NCBI GenBank assembly: GCA_019685555.1
Contig: JABFQN010000003.1
Span: forward strand, 1-64,000
DNA from: Candidatus Bathyarchaeota archaeon A05DMB-3
GTDB lineage: Archaea; Thermoproteota; Bathyarchaeia; Bathyarchaeales; Bathycorpusculaceae
Direction: 5' to 3'
DNA: 64,000 nt
The translations under genes and the position numbers were made by a program. Every line of letters begins with the position of its first letter. Within the stretch, counting starts at the first letter, position 1. Shown one piece after another: positions 7,928 to 16,085 of this stretch. The notes below the pieces were generated by a model that did not search any database, had not been told where the DNA came from, and saw only the letters and a program-made list of their open reading frames with translations.

Positions 7928-9074
7928 CTCCCATTCTAGGGTGTTTTCCGCACCATTGATTTTGTAGCGCCTTCACTCTCTTATAGTTTAGGACTGTAAA
8001 CACTGCTAATATTACGATTACTACAATTTCAGCTATAACCCCCATCCTCATGTAATTCAACAACCTTTCAGTTTCAAGCGCTTTTTCTCTATCGCGAAAC
8101 CATTGGCTTGCGCTCCAACCGCTAAGCCTCAAAGTCCCATCATCGTTCACCAGCCCCCAGCCGCCGTCTCCATCATACATAGCAAAGTAGGTTATTATCT
8201 CGAAGCGGCTACTGGCAAAATCAAAATACTGTTTTATAAGCTCCGCCTTAGCGGCTTCACATGAAACCATGCCAAAATCCCAGTGATGCGCGGGCTTCCA
8301 CATTCTAAAGCCGTACTCGCCTATGAAGACTTTTTTCCCGCTTTTTTCAAAATACGCCGCATAATCCAGTATATGCTGAGCGTCAATGTCATCCTTTCTA
8401 GTGGAGAAAGGCTGTATAAAATAGCCGTCAGCGTTTTCAATAAAATTGACCGGAAAATCCCGCGGAATTCCTTCGCTTTCCACGGCGCATTTGACGCCGA
8501 AGCTTTTAACATAAGCCACAATATCCGTTATTGCATCGTTGAATTCTGTGCTGTTTATGCGTTGCAAACACTCCTCATAGGTTATGCCCGCCACTTCCGG
8601 AAACGGTATCGGATAAAAGACTGAAACGTAAAGCACATGCGAATACTTCGAAGAGGCGTTGGCTATAACGCGCAACTCTGCCTTGTAGCTTTGCACGATT
8701 GTCTCGTTTGGAAAATCTCTTGTTGGAAACTTGATATTCCAGTATGTGGCATGCGTAGACCAAATAACCTTCAAACCCAAACGTTGCGTATAATCCAGCA
8801 AACGCTCAACCAAGCCAAGCTCAACCACATACTCGTAATGGATGCGGACGCCGTCAAAACCCATCGACTTAATCAGTTCAAGGTCTCTAGCCACCGCCGT
8901 CCAATTGTTGCCCTTGAAAAACTGGAACCAGTAAGGCGAATACGCCAAAAACACAAGCGCCTTAGACTGCGAACCAAAAACGCAACAGCAGCCAAAACTA
9001 AACTGGGAAACTCCAAGCAAAACAGCCAACCCTAAAACCGCAAGGCTCTTCGCTAAACCCATAACTCTCTCCAA
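7833..9074 (-). CDS. Secreted TIM-barrel glycosidase-like membrane protein; probably the 5' part of a frameshifted gene
   Basis: This 413-residue frame has a signal peptide (about residues 5-28), a TIM-barrel domain resembling GH5-like glycosidases (about 35-330), and a transmembrane helix (about 345-363). IGEYGF near residue 250 matches the nucleophile strand of such enzymes. The usual NEP acid/base motif is absent, so activity is uncertain. After the helix the last 50 residues look unnatural (Cys- and Trp-rich, no domain) and overlap the WWDYG frame by 95 bases. Both parts of a fused product would face outward with a basic cytosolic hairpin between the two helices. Substrate unknown. Confidence 0.65.
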   Translation of the reverse strand: MERVMGLAKSLAVLGLAVLLGVSQFSFGCCCVFGSQSKALVFLAYSPYWFQFFKGNNWTAVARDLELIKSMGFDGVRIHYEYVVELGLVERLLDYTQRLGLKVIWSTHATYWNIKFPTRDFPNETIVQSYKAELRVIANASSKYSHVLYVSVFYPIPFPEVAGITYEECLQRINSTEFNDAITDIVAYVKSFGVKCAVESEGIPRDFPVNFIENADGYFIQPFSTRKDDIDAQHILDYAAYFEKSGKKVFIGEYGFRMWKPAHHWDFGMVSCEAAKAELIKQYFDFASSRFEIITYFAMYDGDGGWGLVNDDGTLRLSGWSASQWFRDREKALETERLLNYMRMGVIAEIVVIVILAVFTVLNYKRVKALQNQWCGKHPRMGDACIDWKVLAEQMVHRPVSCRDFGFPNFVGS

Positions 9075-9133
9075 GTTTCAAAGGTTAGGTGGCTGTTTCA
9101 TTTTTAATGCTTATCCAAAAACGCGGTTGTCTG

Positions 9134-10915
9134 TTAGGTTGCCCAGAAAGGCACCTTCTTCCGCATCAAACCAACATACTCGTTTAATGCTTCTTGTTCG
9201 TCCAGTGTAAGCTTATCCATAAAATCCTTTAACAGAGCTTTGGCGTGGGCTTCTGGCAATTTAACGTACAGAATGTCTTTTTCGAAAATATGTCTGCCCA
9301 CCATGGGCTTGTCTAGGCTTATGGCTACTTGCATGCCTTGCTTGGCTTCTGACAAGGCTTTACCCTTCTCTTGGATTTGCTGTATTTCCCCCACTTCCTC
9401 GCCGTCCTCAGCCCTTACAAGGCTGATTTTTGGCTTTATCTTTCCAGCCAAAACTTCAACACCCACTATAGCTGGTTTGGCTCTTCTGAAAACGTACCCT
9501 TCCAAAATGCGAATCTTCCCTGGTTTAACGATTTTTTCAAATTCAGCCTCAATTTTTGCTTCTCGTTGAGCTTTAAGCCAAGAGACATAGTTTTCTATCA
9601 GATGGTAAATTATTTTTTCTCTAAAAATTTGGACATTGCTGTTTTTGGCTTCTTCTTCAGCGTCTGGCAAGACTTTAACGTTAAAGGCTAAAACAGTGCC
9701 ATATAGAGGCTCATGTTCTTTCACAACAGCAGCTTCTGTAACATCCCTTTTTGAAACGTCTCCAACATCAGCCAAACGGATTGGCACGCCGTTACGCTTC
9801 AGGTTTTCGGCAATAGCCTCCAAAGAGCCAAGAGCATCTGCCTTCAAAACAACACCATCAACATCAGTGGCAATCCTAATCTTCTCAATCTCTTCGGAAA
9901 CAAGCCTCACATATTTTTCGACATCCCCCTCTTCTGGAACAGCATACAAAGGCGCCCCGGCTAAGGCTCCCTCCAAATCCGGAGCAACTATTTTAACCCC
10001 AGCCGCTGCAGAAACAACATCCACAGCAGAAAATTTGTCCCGCGGGTCCCTAATTTCATCCAAGGGTTTAGGAACCAAAATAGCCCTTATCCTTGTTACG
10101 ATGGGCTTTTCCTTACCGCCAACCACAATCAAATCATCCTTACGCAAAACTCCATCATAAACAATTGTGTTAAGCGTCAAACCCAAACCTGGCTCCTCTT
10201 TTACCTCCAAAACAGTGCCTTTAGCTGGACCAGCCGTGGTCTGCAATCGCTTCTTCAGATACTGCTGTGTTAAACCCACAAGAACCGCCAAAAGCTCAGT
10301 TATGCCTTCGCCTGTTTTAGCGCTGGTGGGCACAATAGCAATAGTCTTTGTAAAGTCTTTAATGCGGTCAAAGCGGTCAGCCCTAAAACCCAAACGGGAA
10401 AAAATTCCAATAATCTCGTAAAGGCGGTTATCCAAATCCTCCCGAACATACTTGTCCTGAAGCTGATAAACCTTCAAAAAAGGCGTGTCCGGATAAGAAT
10501 TCCATCCTGGAATGCGGTCTATTTTGTTTGCTGCCACTAGAAAAGGTGTTTTCCGCGCCTTCAAAATCTCAATACACTCATAGGTTTGAGCTTCAAAACC
10601 CCGAAGCACATCAATAACGAGGATGGCGATGTCCGCTACGCTACCGCCACGCTTGCGCAAATTTGTGAAAGCCTCATGCCCCGGAGTGTCCACAACAAGC
10701 AATCCCGGAATCTCAATCTCGCTCTTCATGGTTGAAAGCAACGGGCCAACCATCTGCCTCAAAGTGTCAACTGGGAAGAAACTGGCGCCAATATGCTGTG
10801 TAATGCCGCCTGCCTCGCGAGCTTGAACACTGGTTTTGCGAATCTTGTCCAAAAGCAAAGTCTTACCAGTATCCACATGACCAAGAACACATACAATCGG
10901 CTGCCGAATAGACAT
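9134..10915 (-). CDS. infB: Translation initiation factor aIF5B (IF-2 family GTPase)
   Basis: This 593-residue GTPase promotes subunit joining and initiator tRNA placement. The G-domain is at the N terminus: GHVDTGKT (about 12-19), DTPGHEAF (about 76-83) and NKID (about 130-133). Domains II-IV follow. Length and order match archaeal aIF5B, and no intein interrupts the P-loop, where some archaea carry one. The ATG at 10915 gives the short archaeal N terminus. It is the last gene of a minus-strand run but is separated from the ATPase/TOPRIM pair by about 80 bases. Confidence 0.97.
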   Translation of the reverse strand: MSIRQPIVCVLGHVDTGKTLLLDKIRKTSVQAREAGGITQHIGASFFPVDTLRQMVGPLLSTMKSEIEIPGLLVVDTPGHEAFTNLRKRGGSVADIAILVIDVLRGFEAQTYECIEILKARKTPFLVAANKIDRIPGWNSYPDTPFLKVYQLQDKYVREDLDNRLYEIIGIFSRLGFRADRFDRIKDFTKTIAIVPTSAKTGEGITELLAVLVGLTQQYLKKRLQTTAGPAKGTVLEVKEEPGLGLTLNTIVYDGVLRKDDLIVVGGKEKPIVTRIRAILVPKPLDEIRDPRDKFSAVDVVSAAAGVKIVAPDLEGALAGAPLYAVPEEGDVEKYVRLVSEEIEKIRIATDVDGVVLKADALGSLEAIAENLKRNGVPIRLADVGDVSKRDVTEAAVVKEHEPLYGTVLAFNVKVLPDAEEEAKNSNVQIFREKIIYHLIENYVSWLKAQREAKIEAEFEKIVKPGKIRILEGYVFRRAKPAIVGVEVLAGKIKPKISLVRAEDGEEVGEIQQIQEKGKALSEAKQGMQVAISLDKPMVGRHIFEKDILYVKLPEAHAKALLKDFMDKLTLDEQEALNEYVGLMRKKVPFWAT

Positions 10916-10998
10916 GACATGTCTTCCCTATGCAAATCGCAACAAGCCCAAACCTTTCCAAACTATTAAAGTTTATACCATGATAGGCATTTTTTGAC

Positions 10999-11619
10999 TC
11001 ATCCTTCATTAGATTCCAAGCTACTAAGAATGGTGTCTAATGCTGGAAAGCTTGCTTTGATTTTGCTTATACTCGCGCTTGCCATAAGCCGTTCGATGTT
11101 AACATGATGCTTTTTTAATATGCTCTTAACACCATCTTTAGTAGGTTCAACTCTTTCCCTAAATTTGGCTTCAAGTATCTTAGCGATGTTTTCTTCTATA
11201 CATTTTTCCCTTCCAATAATAGCTGTCCATAAGATGAATTTATGAATACCAACAGTCCCTTCTACGCGCAATGCTTCCTCACCCTCTGCTAGAAACTTTT
11301 GAATACTGCCAACCTCGACACCAAATTCTCTAAGTTTGTTCTCAACCTCTCTTTCAGTTATGCTTGTTTTGATGTACTCTCTATCAATTAAGCAGAGGAA
11401 ATCCTTGATATTATATTTACTAACATATATTTTTGTGACTTTTAAAACTGATAACCCGCTGCCATGTTGATATCCTGGTCGCCTCGGAAAATAGAGTATT
11501 TTCTTTCCACCATCATACTTTTTAGCAATTCCTTTAAGCACTTTATGCTCTGTTGGTCCGTTGCCAGTTAAAACTCCAATTACAATTTCGGCTTTCTTGA
11601 ATTCTTCGACAAGTTCCAT
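10999..11619 (-). CDS. TOPRIM-like protein partnered with an OLD/SMC-type ATPase
   Basis: This 206-residue protein is not recognised with certainty. The opening IVIGVLTGNGPTEH has a Glu after a Gly-rich turn, and FLCLIDREYI (about residues 64-73) ends a hydrophobic strand with acidic residues. That is the spacing and style of a TOPRIM or RloB/DUF4435-type metal-binding fold, with DxE in place of the common DxD. It starts 11 bases after the stop of the ATPase gene at 11631, so the two are almost surely co-transcribed. Such pairs form anti-phage systems (OLD/Gabija, PARIS). That role is inference from pairing and motifs. Confidence 0.5.
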   Translation of the reverse strand: MELVEEFKKAEIVIGVLTGNGPTEHKVLKGIAKKYDGGKKILYFPRRPGYQHGSGLSVLKVTKIYVSKYNIKDFLCLIDREYIKTSITEREVENKLREFGVEVGSIQKFLAEGEEALRVEGTVGIHKFILWTAIIGREKCIEENIAKILEAKFRERVEPTKDGVKSILKKHHVNIERLMASASISKIKASFPALDTILSSLESNEG

Positions 11620-11630
11620 GGTGCAACCCT

Positions 11631-12638
11631 TTACAGTTGCAAAGCATCAACCAGAAGTCGTGGATCTTGGTTGGCTTCCATTATCGCTTCAAGCTCCTCT
11701 AGGCTTAATTCTTTATGTAGAAGAATATCCTCTGCCGTTTTCTTCAACTGTATTACTTTTGCATCCTTAGGTTTCACCTCTAAAAGCCTGTCTAAAACAT
11801 CTATGCTATGCGTTGACAGAACCACTTGCCACCTCCCTTCGCCAAGCCAATTCAACAACATCCTTATAAGTGTGGGATGAGCGGTCGTCTCAAAATCATC
11901 CCACAAAACAACATCCGGCTTAAAGGCATTTACAAAAAGCATTATAGCAATAGCCTTTTCCGTACCATCACCCAAATCTTCAAGTTTGATATAAAGAGGA
12001 CCAGTCTTAGGAAATTCTTTTCTGGCGTAAAGGCCATCCTTACCCATCAAAATTTCAGTATATTTATCATCAACGCATTGGCTAATTTGGCTTGCAACCT
12101 CAAAATGTGCCCGTTGCTTCGTAACAAAATTCCAGTATTCGTCCCTTCTAAGATTTTCTATTAACGTTTTGATAAATCCTGTGCTGTTTGGAATAAAAAA
12201 GACCAGCCTCTGAATATTTTTAACATCTCGTTTCACTTCTAATGAAGAGGATATTTCATCAATAATATTGTAAGGTGGAAGATTTACTGTTTTATTACCA
12301 ATTACAATTTTTTCCGTTTGGCCTTTCTCATTTATTTCAATTTTCCATGAGCTATTATTAATTTTGTAGGTTAGCTTAGCTTCACCAGAATACGCATAAA
12401 CCAGCGAACTGGCTCCACCTATTAATCCTTTCAAAAAATCTATTCTATACGCTGACACAATTGGTTCTAAATAATCAGAGGGTATTGGTAGTAGGGATAG
12501 TGCTCCTAAAATTGTTGATTTTCCGGAGTTGTTTCTGCCTATTAAAATGTTAAACTTGGATAGTTTAATTGGTTCTTTACATTTTTTGATGCCTCTGAAC
12601 TCTTCTAAGTCTAATTGATGGATAAACATCGCATTCAC
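11631..12638 (-). CDS. OLD/SMC-type ABC ATPase, probable defence partner
   Basis: This 335-residue ATPase has Walker A GRNNSGKST at about residues 34-42 and a signature-like LGDGTEKA near 225. Walker B VVLWDDFE lies near 245 and the switch STHS near 280. The FRGIKK start and overall order match AAA_15/AAA_21 ATPases. These work with TOPRIM nucleases in overcoming-lysogenization-defect and PARIS-like modules. It lacks its own nuclease domain; the next gene seems to supply it. The pair is inserted between housekeeping genes (aIF5B and Top6). Confidence 0.75.
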   Translation of the reverse strand: MNAMFIHQLDLEEFRGIKKCKEPIKLSKFNILIGRNNSGKSTILGALSLLPIPSDYLEPIVSAYRIDFLKGLIGGASSLVYAYSGEAKLTYKINNSSWKIEINEKGQTEKIVIGNKTVNLPPYNIIDEISSSLEVKRDVKNIQRLVFFIPNSTGFIKTLIENLRRDEYWNFVTKQRAHFEVASQISQCVDDKYTEILMGKDGLYARKEFPKTGPLYIKLEDLGDGTEKAIAIMLFVNAFKPDVVLWDDFETTAHPTLIRMLLNWLGEGRWQVVLSTHSIDVLDRLLEVKPKDAKVIQLKKTAEDILLHKELSLEELEAIMEANQDPRLLVDALQL

Positions 12639-12698
12639 ATACCTTTCTACTTTAAAATTACCTTATATGGTTTATTCATTTCGTTTTGGCGTGTTTGC

Positions 12699-12896
12699 TT
12701 ATTCTGTTTTGGCGATGATGAGGAACAGTCCCAGCGCAAGCAATATGATGCTTAGGAAGCCGAAAAATCCCGTGTAGACGCCTAGGGCTTGGGTGCTTGT
12801 TAGGGTGAAGTAGGTGGCTAACGCGCCTACAATTATGAGGATTAGTCCAAAGAATTTTTCTGCTGCTGTTATTCCGATGCCGCCTTCCTCGCTCAT
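12699..12896 (-). CDS. Small two-helix membrane protein
   Basis: The 65-residue protein has a short polar N terminus and two hydrophobic helices (about 16-33 and 40-61). No family is recognised. An overlapping longer frame (12676-12915) is basic and His/Pro-rich and looks like a shadow. The ATG lies just downstream of top6A on the same strand, so it may share that transcript. Existence is supported by clean membrane-protein composition only. Confidence 0.55.
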   Translation of the reverse strand: MSEEGGIGITAAEKFFGLILIIVGALATYFTLTSTQALGVYTGFFGFLSIILLALGLFLIIAKTE

Positions 12897-12967
12897 GAGT
12901 GTTTCGCCTCTGCACGTTTATGGTGGGATGTTACATAAAATATTAAGGAGCTATTTTAAATTTCCCG

Positions 12968-14062
12968 TTATTTTGTCTCTTCAAGTTTTGCTGGTAAATA
13001 CTCGTCCACGATGTAGGTTAAGCCATATCTGCTGAAAGCTTCTTGTTCAGCTTTGCGCTTTATTTTCATGAAGGTTTTTATTTCCCTCTGCCAAAGGGGG
13101 TCTTCTTTGTATCTTGGGTCTTTTTGCAGTTCGTAAAGCCTTTTCATGTCTATTTCATCCAATGGGTCTGTTGGCAGTTTGTAATTCACTATGTCAGTTG
13201 CCCATACACCGCTCCATTTGGCGTCGGGCGTTGTTAAATCCCTTAGGTGGGCGGCGTTCGCCGAACCCGAGATTATGACCATAGCTATGTGCATTCCCCA
13301 TGGGTCGCCGTCAGTAAAAACGTAAACAGGCAATCTCAGTTCGCGGTTCAGCCGCCCGATGAAGTGGCGGGTTGCCCGTGGCGCTTGTCCCGCCGTTAGC
13401 ACAAGTATGGCGTTGAATTTTTTGTGCACGTTTTCCTCTATAAACCGAGTGAAGAGTCCGCCTTTCTCTATGGCTATGACTTTGTCTGCTGATGTTTCCA
13501 CGAAATCGGCGGATGTTAATGCTGGTCCAATCATGACGCCGTCTGGATGTGAAGTCAAGTTCAATGTTTTTCCTTCGTAGCCTGGCACCGTGTAGCTTAT
13601 TGTTAGGTCGCCGAAGACTGCTGAACGTTCTTCTGGGAATATGTTGAAGTCTTCGCGTGAAAAGCCCAACACTGTTTCCAAATCCGTTATGATGTTGTTG
13701 GATTCCTGCTGGTCTTTGAAGGTCATTTCATAGGCTTGGGCTGAATAGTAAACGTCTCTAAGGGTTGATGTTTTGCGTTGGGATGTAAGCTCATAGGAGA
13801 AGAGTGCTGTCCAAACAAGTTGGGCGAAGGGTTTCAAGTGGCGGATGTTGCGGGCGCTTCGCTTAACCCTTTTATCGCCTAAAATATACTGCCTAAATTT
13901 CGGGTCGTAGTAGATGTTTTCTGTGGAGCGGCTTGGCATTTCAATGGATGGGAAAAATCCCCTATCAATCTGTTCATAGATTTTTGCTCCAAGGTTTCCT
14001 AGGCTGGCTAAAACCTCTTTCCTTCTTTCCATTATGCTGCTTCTATACTCCTTCGGCTCCAA
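12968..14062 (-). CDS. top6A: DNA topoisomerase VI subunit A
   Basis: This 364-residue Spo11-like subunit makes the transient double-strand break. The catalytic Tyr lies in LRDVYY (residues 101-106). The TOPRIM metal site is formed by E199 (VIAIEKGG) and DGDPWG (D251, D253). Length matches archaeal Top6A. The gene overlaps the end of top6B by 20 bases, the usual order B then A, so the subunits are made together. Topoisomerase VI relaxes and decatenates DNA ahead of replication forks. Confidence 0.97.
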   Translation of the reverse strand: MEPKEYRSSIMERRKEVLASLGNLGAKIYEQIDRGFFPSIEMPSRSTENIYYDPKFRQYILGDKRVKRSARNIRHLKPFAQLVWTALFSYELTSQRKTSTLRDVYYSAQAYEMTFKDQQESNNIITDLETVLGFSREDFNIFPEERSAVFGDLTISYTVPGYEGKTLNLTSHPDGVMIGPALTSADFVETSADKVIAIEKGGLFTRFIEENVHKKFNAILVLTAGQAPRATRHFIGRLNRELRLPVYVFTDGDPWGMHIAMVIISGSANAAHLRDLTTPDAKWSGVWATDIVNYKLPTDPLDEIDMKRLYELQKDPRYKEDPLWQREIKTFMKIKRKAEQEAFSRYGLTYIVDEYLPAKLEETK

Positions 14063-15569
14063 ACCTTTTCACACTCCTTAAAAGTTTTTCAATATCTGGA
14101 GGCTTCTCTTTGCCAGCAAGTTTCGCTGAAAAATGGGCTATTTTTGGCAAATATTTGCTGAAAACCCCAAGCCTTTTCCGCTCTCTGTCCACGTGTTCCC
14201 TTCGCGTTAAGAAGCGTTGAATTTGACGGGCTACTTCTCTTAAGCCGTTGGCTATTTCCCGTCTCACTTCGGGTCTGTCGGCGATGAACTCTTTACCAAC
14301 AGTTTTGTAGGGAACTTTTGTGCTGCATATGTGCACAACTATGGCGATGGGCATGTCTGGCGAAACCTTATAGCGTCGCCAGTTCATGGCGTTTATAACT
14401 TTTACAGAAACGTCGCTTGCTTCATCATAGAGCAGTGGGATTCTGTTGGCGAAACGGTAAATTAGGAAACCGCCTCTTTGGGGGATTTCACCGCCATAGG
14501 CTATTGCCACTTCAACAATAAACGGATGCCCCGCATAAGTGGCTGGTTTCCGCTGGTGGACAGCCACAAACTCTGGCTTTAACTCTTTCAAAACACCAGT
14601 CTTCAACAATTCTTCACCTAATGGTGATAGGCAACTGGCGTCTGGCGGCAGAAACTCCTTAAACTTTTTCAGCATGTGCATAAGCCTAACAATTTCTTCG
14701 TGGGAAAGCCTCTTCGGATTTTTTGAGGGGCTTATACCGCTGAATTCTAGAAACTTCGTTGCAGTTATTTCGCCGACTCTGTGGAAATGGTTTTTCAAGA
14801 ACTCCAGCATGTTCTTGTAGGGTGTTATCTGTATAAGGCGTTGGAGAAGTTCCACATCAACACCATATGGGTGGGGCAAAGTTTCCTTTGGCGGGTCAGG
14901 CATAACCGTTGTTGCCCTAATAAACTTGTACAGTCTACCCTTCGGGTCTACAAAGGTTAAGTTAGCGTAAGGGTTCACCATTGCCGTCTGCTTAAAATAC
15001 TCTAAGATTTTTGGCATAGCCCTCAAATAGTCGCCTTCAAGGCTGAACTCAACGATGGTTCCCCGCCATCCTTCCTTGTTCAAAAACACCTTCCTATCGA
15101 GGATTATTGGGCGATTTCTCTGGATGTCGATCAGCAGCTTATACATGTAAATTTTCGACATGCCAGTGCTTGAGATTATGGTGGCGGGTTGATGTGTCGT
15201 TATCTGTCCATATAAAATTGCCATTTTGCCCCCTAAACCGAAGGTGCCCCTCTGCTGTTTGAGTTTGTATTTTGAGCCGAAGAGCACTTGTCCGAAGGCT
15301 GATGGGATATGCCGCGGCGGTACTCCTATGCCGTTGTCTTCAACCCTCAGCTTGTAAATTTGGGTTTCTTTGCTTGCTTCTCCTTCAAAAGATAGTCTAA
15401 CATAGATTTCTGGTGGTATTTTGAGGCTTTCAGCAGCGTCTAAAGAGTTTTCCACAAGTTCCCGTACAGCTGCAAAAATAGCCCTTGTGGGGTTTGTAAA
15501 TCCGGCTATGTCTCGGTTCCTATAGAAAAAGTCTGAAGCGCTTATCTCTTCAAATGTTACTTGTGCCAC
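14043..15569 (-). CDS. top6B: DNA topoisomerase VI subunit B
   Basis: This 508-residue GHKL-ATPase subunit has the Bergerat fold motifs RELVENSLDAAE (about 36-47), EDNGIGV (about 77-83) and GTFGLGGKMA (about 108-117). A helix-two-turn-helix and transducer domain follow. ATP binding dimerises the subunit and closes the DNA gate. It is slightly shorter than some homologues that carry extra C-terminal domains, a normal variation. The gene begins the top6B-top6A pair with a 20-base overlap. Confidence 0.97.
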   Translation of the reverse strand: MAQVTFEEISASDFFYRNRDIAGFTNPTRAIFAAVRELVENSLDAAESLKIPPEIYVRLSFEGEASKETQIYKLRVEDNGIGVPPRHIPSAFGQVLFGSKYKLKQQRGTFGLGGKMAILYGQITTHQPATIISSTGMSKIYMYKLLIDIQRNRPIILDRKVFLNKEGWRGTIVEFSLEGDYLRAMPKILEYFKQTAMVNPYANLTFVDPKGRLYKFIRATTVMPDPPKETLPHPYGVDVELLQRLIQITPYKNMLEFLKNHFHRVGEITATKFLEFSGISPSKNPKRLSHEEIVRLMHMLKKFKEFLPPDASCLSPLGEELLKTGVLKELKPEFVAVHQRKPATYAGHPFIVEVAIAYGGEIPQRGGFLIYRFANRIPLLYDEASDVSVKVINAMNWRRYKVSPDMPIAIVVHICSTKVPYKTVGKEFIADRPEVRREIANGLREVARQIQRFLTRREHVDRERKRLGVFSKYLPKIAHFSAKLAGKEKPPDIEKLLRSVKRFGAEGV

Positions 15570-15660
15570 CTAAGCCTCCACCACAACTCATTGAGGAAAT
15601 CACCTTTTACGTATGCACGGCTGACACATTAATTTAACTATGGTTTTCGGCCTGTTTTGC

Positions 15661-16083
15661 TCATTTCCTAAAAGGTTCTGGTAACATTTCTTTGAGCATC
15701 TTTACCTTAACCGTTTCAAAGAGAATTTTATCTCCGTCAGCTTTTGCCGTAACAATTTTAATTTCGGGAGTTTCTGCGAAATCGGCAATATATTGTAGAC
15801 ATGCTCCACAAGGCTTAATTTCACTTTTATTTTTAGCGTCCGCCACTACGGCTATTTCCCTAATTTTCTTGTTTCCATGTAAAACCGCATGGTGTATGGC
15901 GCATCTTTCAGCACATATGCCCAATCCCGAAATCCAGCTTTCCACATTGCAACCGCTGTAAACTTTTCCATCTTGTGCTAAAACCGAAGCGCCTACACCA
16001 AAGCCCCAGAGCACATAGGCGTTTTTCAAGGCTTTTAGGGCTTCTTCTAAAAGTTTTTTCTCCTTTTTCCTAACATCACCCAA
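15661..16083 (-). CDS. cdd: Cytidine deaminase
   Basis: This 140-residue zinc enzyme converts cytidine or deoxycytidine to uridine in pyrimidine salvage. It shows the substrate motif GCNVES, the zinc motif CAERCA (about 55-60, with Cys where other deaminases have His) and PCGACLQ (about 91-97). Homotetrameric class by size. It begins two bases after the ABCE1 stop, so the two are likely co-transcribed. Confidence 0.93.
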   Translation of the reverse strand: MGDVRKKEKKLLEEALKALKNAYVLWGFGVGASVLAQDGKVYSGCNVESWISGLGICAERCAIHHAVLHGNKKIREIAVVADAKNKSEIKPCGACLQYIADFAETPEIKIVTAKADGDKILFETVKVKMLKEMLPEPFRK

Positions 16084-16085
16084 AC

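Noticed and set aside
12676-12915. 79-codon His/Arg/Pro-rich frame
   Set aside because: It is an out-of-frame shadow of the small two-helix membrane protein.
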